From NCBI GenBank assembly GCA_007129635.1, contig SKVE01000293.1, forward strand, positions 1-7,520: 7,520 nt of DNA, in the 5' to 3' direction. This stretch comes from Planctomycetaceae bacterium (lineage in GTDB: Bacteria > Planctomycetota > Planctomycetia > Pirellulales > Pirellulaceae). Of the stretch, positions 4,800 to 7,520 are shown in pieces; position 1 is the first letter of the stretch; every line of letters begins with the position of its first letter. A model generated the notes under the pieces. The model saw nothing but the letters and a program-made list of their open reading frames with translations. It made no database searches and was not told the origin of the DNA. Position numbers and translations under genes: made by a program.

Positions 4800-6737
4800 A
4801 TGAATGTGCAGCATCAATTCTTGGATGTCATCGATCGCGACGAAGCCCAGCGCCGATTTCATGCCGTGTTAGAATTGCAGCCGTTGGGCGAGCAAGCGGT
4901 GCCGATCGGCCAGGCGCTGGGCCGAATCTTGGCTCGCGATGTCGTGGCCGCCGTGGACGTTCCGTCGTTCGACCGGTCGAATTTCGACGGATTTGCCGTT
5001 CGTGCCGAGGATACCTACGGGGCAGCGGAAGAAACGCCGCGCCATCTAACGCTGCTGGACCAGTCGATTGCGACGGGAACGGTGCCGCAGGGCCAGGTAT
5101 CCGCGAAGACAGCGATGGCGATCGCCACGGGCGGCATGTTGCCTCGGGGCGCCGATGCGGTGGTGATGATCGAGCATACGGACATCGAACGCGGCGAACT
5201 GGTGGTACGACGAGCGGTGCATGCGGGTGCCGGGATCTCGTTTGCCGCCACGGATATCGCCGCCGGGGAAACGGTGCTGCGCGTGGGCGACGGGCTGACC
5301 AGCCGCGAAACGGGCGTGTTGGCTGCGGTCGGGGTAGATCGGGTCCAGGTTTGGCGACGGCCGCGGGTGGCGGTGATTTCGACGGGCGACGAGATCCTTC
5401 GGCCGGGCGAACCGATGCGGCCGGGCATGGTTTTCGACAGCAATGGCCGCATCATCGCCGATGCGGTTCGCGAACTGGGAGGCGAACCGGTCGAATATGG
5501 AGTCGTCCGCGACGACTTGGCTTTGCTGCGCCAGCGGGTGACCGAAGCGCTGGCCGAATGCGATGTGGTGCTGTTATCGGGGGGCACCAGCAAAGGCGAG
5601 GGCGATCTGTCGTACCACGCGATTCGCGATCTGAGCGATCCGGGGATCGTGGCTCACGGCGTTGCCTTGAAACCGGGTAAGCCGATCTGTCTGGCCGCCA
5701 GTCAAGGCAAGGCTGTGGTGATCCTGCCGGGATTTCCCACGTCGGCGATCTTCACCTTTCACGAGTTCGTGACGCCGGTCCTGCGGCGTTTGGCGGGTCG
5801 GGCGATCGAGACGGCATCCATACGATCGGCGCGACTGGCCGTCCCGGTCAACTCAGAAATCGGCCGCACGGAGTACCTGCTGGTCGGCTTGGTGCAGCGA
5901 GACCAGGCCGAGGTCGATGCCGATCGCGCCGGGGTCCGCCTGGCCGCCTACCCGATGGGCAAGGGCTCCGGATCGGTCACGACGTTCAGCCATGCGGACG
6001 GGTTCGTGACCATCGACCGGCACCATGAGCGGCTAGAGCGGGCGACGATGGTCCAGGTGCAATTGCTGAGCCGCGATTGGCGAGCGGCCGATCTGGTCGT
6101 GATCGGCAGCCATTGCGTCGGCCTGGATTACCTGTTGGGTCGCTTGCAGCAAACGGGGATTCGCACGAAGTTCCTCGCGGTCGGCTCGACCGCCGGGCTG
6201 GACGCGGCTGGACGCGGCGAGTGCGATTTGGCGGGCATTCATCTGCTGGATGCGGAAACGGGCGAATACAATCGCCCGTTCGTCACCGCCGATCTGATTC
6301 TGATCCCGGGTTATGGCCGGATGCAGGGCGTGGTCTACCGCCCCGGGGACCAGCGTTTCGAGGGGAAGACGGCGGAATCGGCGGTAACGCAATTCAAAAA
6401 CGATCCGGCCTGCATAATGGTCAACCGCAATCAGGGCAGCGGAACGCGGATCTTGATCGATCGTTTGTTGGACGGGGCCAAGCCGCCGGGCTATGCCGTG
6501 CAATCGCGGAGCCACAACGGGGTGGTCGCCGCCGTCGTACAAGGTCGAGCCGATTGGGGAGTTGCCATTAGCGGCGCGGCCCAGCGGGGTGGCTTGGGGT
6601 TTCTGCCGTTGACCGAGGAGCGGTACGATTTCGTGGTGCCTGCGGGACGAGTCGATCGGCCAGCGATCGGACGGTTCAGGGACTTGCTGGCAGCCCCTGA
6701 CGTGCGAGAAGCATTGGAACATCTGGGACTGACGTAG
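4800..6737 (+). CDS. moeA: MoeA (molybdopterin molybdotransferase) fused to a C-terminal PBP-like domain
   Basis: 645 residues from ATG 4800, preceded by AGGGTGG nine bases upstream; a GTG at 4791 adds three residues but sits against that site. MoeA inserts molybdate into adenylylated molybdopterin, the last step of basic molybdenum cofactor synthesis. Residues 1-180 are the MoeA N-terminal region with FDRSNFDGFAV, IATGGMLPRGADAVVM and EHT. Residues 188-330 are the molybdopterin-binding domain: STGDEILRPG, DSNGRIIADAVRELGG, LLSGGTSKGEGD with the conserved Asp269, ALKPGKP, and LPGFPTSA in place of the commoner LPGNPVSA. Residues 340-422 are MoeA domain IV. Residues 428-645 form a substrate-binding-protein-like domain (VGSTAGLDA, RGECDLAGIHLLD, ETGEYN, NRNQGSGTR, ADWGVAI, ERYDFVVP), lengthening the usual 400-residue protein. 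Such fusions are known; the extra domain is thought to bind a small ligand, but its role is unproven. No other moa/mob/mod gene is in view. Confidence 0.9.
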   Translation: MNVQHQFLDVIDRDEAQRRFHAVLELQPLGEQAVPIGQALGRILARDVVAAVDVPSFDRSNFDGFAVRAEDTYGAAEETPRHLTLLDQSIATGTVPQGQVSAKTAMAIATGGMLPRGADAVVMIEHTDIERGELVVRRAVHAGAGISFAATDIAAGETVLRVGDGLTSRETGVLAAVGVDRVQVWRRPRVAVISTGDEILRPGEPMRPGMVFDSNGRIIADAVRELGGEPVEYGVVRDDLALLRQRVTEALAECDVVLLSGGTSKGEGDLSYHAIRDLSDPGIVAHGVALKPGKPICLAASQGKAVVILPGFPTSAIFTFHEFVTPVLRRLAGRAIETASIRSARLAVPVNSEIGRTEYLLVGLVQRDQAEVDADRAGVRLAAYPMGKGSGSVTTFSHADGFVTIDRHHERLERATMVQVQLLSRDWRAADLVVIGSHCVGLDYLLGRLQQTGIRTKFLAVGSTAGLDAAGRGECDLAGIHLLDAETGEYNRPFVTADLILIPGYGRMQGVVYRPGDQRFEGKTAESAVTQFKNDPACIMVNRNQGSGTRILIDRLLDGAKPPGYAVQSRSHNGVVAAVVQGRADWGVAISGAAQRGGLGFLPLTEERYDFVVPAGRVDRPAIGRFRDLLAAPDVREALEHLGLT

Positions 6738-6821
6738 CTCCGGTTCTCCGACCCTGCGAACGACGGGTGGGCAATCCGTGCTGCTTTTTATGCGATTACG
6801 GGGTTGACGCAACCAGGGTGG

Positions 6822-7319
6822 TCAGGGAGCGGCGCGCGGGGGCGCGAATTTGATCTTCTCGGCCAGCCGGACGATGTTTCCGCTACCGTCCAGATAGCCG
6901 GAAACGGCCGTGATCGCTTCGATCACGTGTTCGTAGCGAAGATTGTAGTCACAGTCCAGTTCGACTTCGGCCGTCTCCTGCACGCTGCCAGGTCCGCGGT
7001 CATCGCCGATCACCTGACGGATCTCGTCGTGCAGTCGCTGCATGCTGACCCCCATGGGGCGCTGGTTCAGCGAGACCTGAGCCAGGTTGCCTCGCGAGTC
7101 GGCTTGCATGCGAACGACCATCGGGGGAAGTTGATCGATGGGCGGTGGTCCTTCGCTCATCGCCGCCAGCGGCATCCGAATGTTGAAGTCGCCTTCCTGA
7201 GCGACGATTTGGAACGTCATGATGAAGAATACCAGCAACTGGAACACGATGTCGATCATCGGCGTCATCGGGATCTCGACCTTCTCGGATCGGTTGCTGG
7301 AAAGATTGCGGACTTTCAT
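6822..7319 (-). CDS. ExbD/TolR-family proton-channel subunit
   Basis: 165 residues from ATG 7319, with GGAG seven bases upstream. A short cytosolic N-terminus (MKVRNLSSNRSEKVE) is followed by the single membrane segment and the family signature IPMTPMIDIVFQLLVFFIM (16-34) with the key Asp23, then a periplasmic domain of about 120 residues. ExbD/TolR proteins work with an ExbB/TolQ pentamer to turn proton flow into force on TonB or Tol proteins in the envelope. The periplasmic part carries VELDCDYNLRYEHVIEAITA, the usual D-x-x-x-x-Y-x-x-(V/I)-x-x-x-(I/M) helix entry. It lies 32 bases behind another ExbD gene, so the two form one transcription unit. A short Ala/Pro tail (KFAPPRAAP) ends it. It converges with the MoeA fusion gene, with 84 unremarkable bases between. 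Confidence 0.88.
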   Translation of the reverse strand: MKVRNLSSNRSEKVEIPMTPMIDIVFQLLVFFIMTFQIVAQEGDFNIRMPLAAMSEGPPPIDQLPPMVVRMQADSRGNLAQVSLNQRPMGVSMQRLHDEIRQVIGDDRGPGSVQETAEVELDCDYNLRYEHVIEAITAVSGYLDGSGNIVRLAEKIKFAPPRAAP

Positions 7320-7351
7320 GATTCATCTCCGTCACCGCCACGCAGGTGGCC

Positions 7352-7520
7352 TTAGTTCCCGACGTCCTCTTTTGCTCGCAAGGCGAACTTCTCGAAATTG
7401 CTGCTCTGGCATTCCTTGATCAATTCCTGCACTTTGCCGGTTCGTGCATCCTTGTGACCGCGGATGACGATGGTGGCATCGGACAGGGGCCTGCCGCGGA
7501 TGCGCAGCACGTTGGCCTCG
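7352..7520 (-). CDS. C-terminal part of a second ExbD/TolR-family protein (partial)
   Basis: The last 56 codons of a gene entering from the right edge, ending at TAA 7352-7354. It reads EANVLRIRGRPLSDATIVIR, then GHKDARTGKVQELIKECQSS, then NFEKFALRAKEDVGN. The IVIRGHKDARTGKVQELIKECQ stretch matches the periplasmic half of ExbD/TolR proteins (IRAD-x-x-x-x-y-G-x-V-x-x-V-x-x-x-C-x), and FEKFALRA is the usual final strand. The membrane segment and signature Asp lie outside the window. Its position 32 bases upstream of the complete ExbD gene fits the planctomycete pattern of an ExbB-type gene followed by two ExbD genes. Confidence 0.8.
   Translation of the reverse strand, partial: EANVLRIRGRPLSDATIVIRGHKDARTGKVQELIKECQSSNFEKFALRAKEDVGN

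Noticed and set aside
4787..5680. + strand 297-codon frame overlapping the MoeA fusion
   Set aside because: It is Gly/Arg-rich low-complexity sequence typical of a shifted frame in GC-rich DNA, inside a confidently identified gene.
6196..6218. 10-bp tandem repeat (GGCTGGACGC, about 2.3 copies) inside the MoeA fusion gene
   Set aside because: The encoded LDAAGRGE segment has the expected length for this domain, so it appears to be chance repetition rather than slippage or a regulatory repeat.
6033..6812. Minus-strand 259-codon frame antisense to the MoeA C-terminal domain
   Set aside because: The + strand codes a recognisable PBP-like domain across the same bases; no motif or start signal supports the antisense frame.
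6802..6814. GGTTG-ACG-CAACC hairpin in the convergent MoeA/ExbD gap
   Set aside because: A five-base stem with no adjacent T-run in either direction is insufficient for a terminator call.
7337..7350. 5-bp inverted repeat (GCCAC/GTGGC) between the two ExbD genes
   Set aside because: It is too short to call a terminator or attenuator, and the two genes need to be read together.

Overview
The window (about 60% GC by eye) looks like a chromosomal segment of a planctomycete, probably of the Pirellula/Rhodopirellula type. This is an inference from gene content: a Tat-exported Gfo/Idh/MocA oxidoreductase, tandem ExbD/TolR genes, a short secreted protein with an aromatic YPQWYGGFH motif, and a MoeA fused to a periplasmic-binding-protein-like domain. 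No rRNA, tRNA, CRISPR array or insertion sequence was seen.

Region 1 (1-1134, + strand) is the accessory part. Small frames are chained by exact four-base stop/start overlaps. First comes the tail of an unknown gene, then a 45-codon frame that reads as the N-terminus of a type I restriction specificity subunit (HsdS). An intact zeta-toxin-like P-loop kinase and a 67-residue partner (candidate antitoxin) follow. Last are two short out-of-frame pieces that read as the two ends of a type I methylase (HsdM). The likely reading is a type I restriction-modification operon that lost the interior of both hsd genes while the kinase/partner pair between them stayed intact. A weak candidate terminator lies downstream, and 1135-1330 is otherwise empty.

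Region 2 (1331-4544, - strand) holds, in transcription order: a small secreted protein followed at once by a strong hairpin, an HMG-CoA-lyase-like aldolase, a four-segment membrane protein starting next to or inside the aldolase's 3' end, and the Tat-signal oxidoreductase, which probably has its own promoter. The oxidoreductase has an atypically short glycine loop.

Region 3 (4545-6737) is a divergent intergenic stretch with a good candidate promoter (TTGACA, 18 nt, TGcTATACC) that reads into a 645-residue MoeA-PBP fusion of molybdenum cofactor metabolism.

Region 4 (6822-7520, - strand) is the end of an ExbD/TolR-type operon: the C-terminus of one ExbD followed by a complete second one, convergent with the MoeA fusion. 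The upstream MotA/TolQ/ExbB-type partner would lie beyond the right edge.
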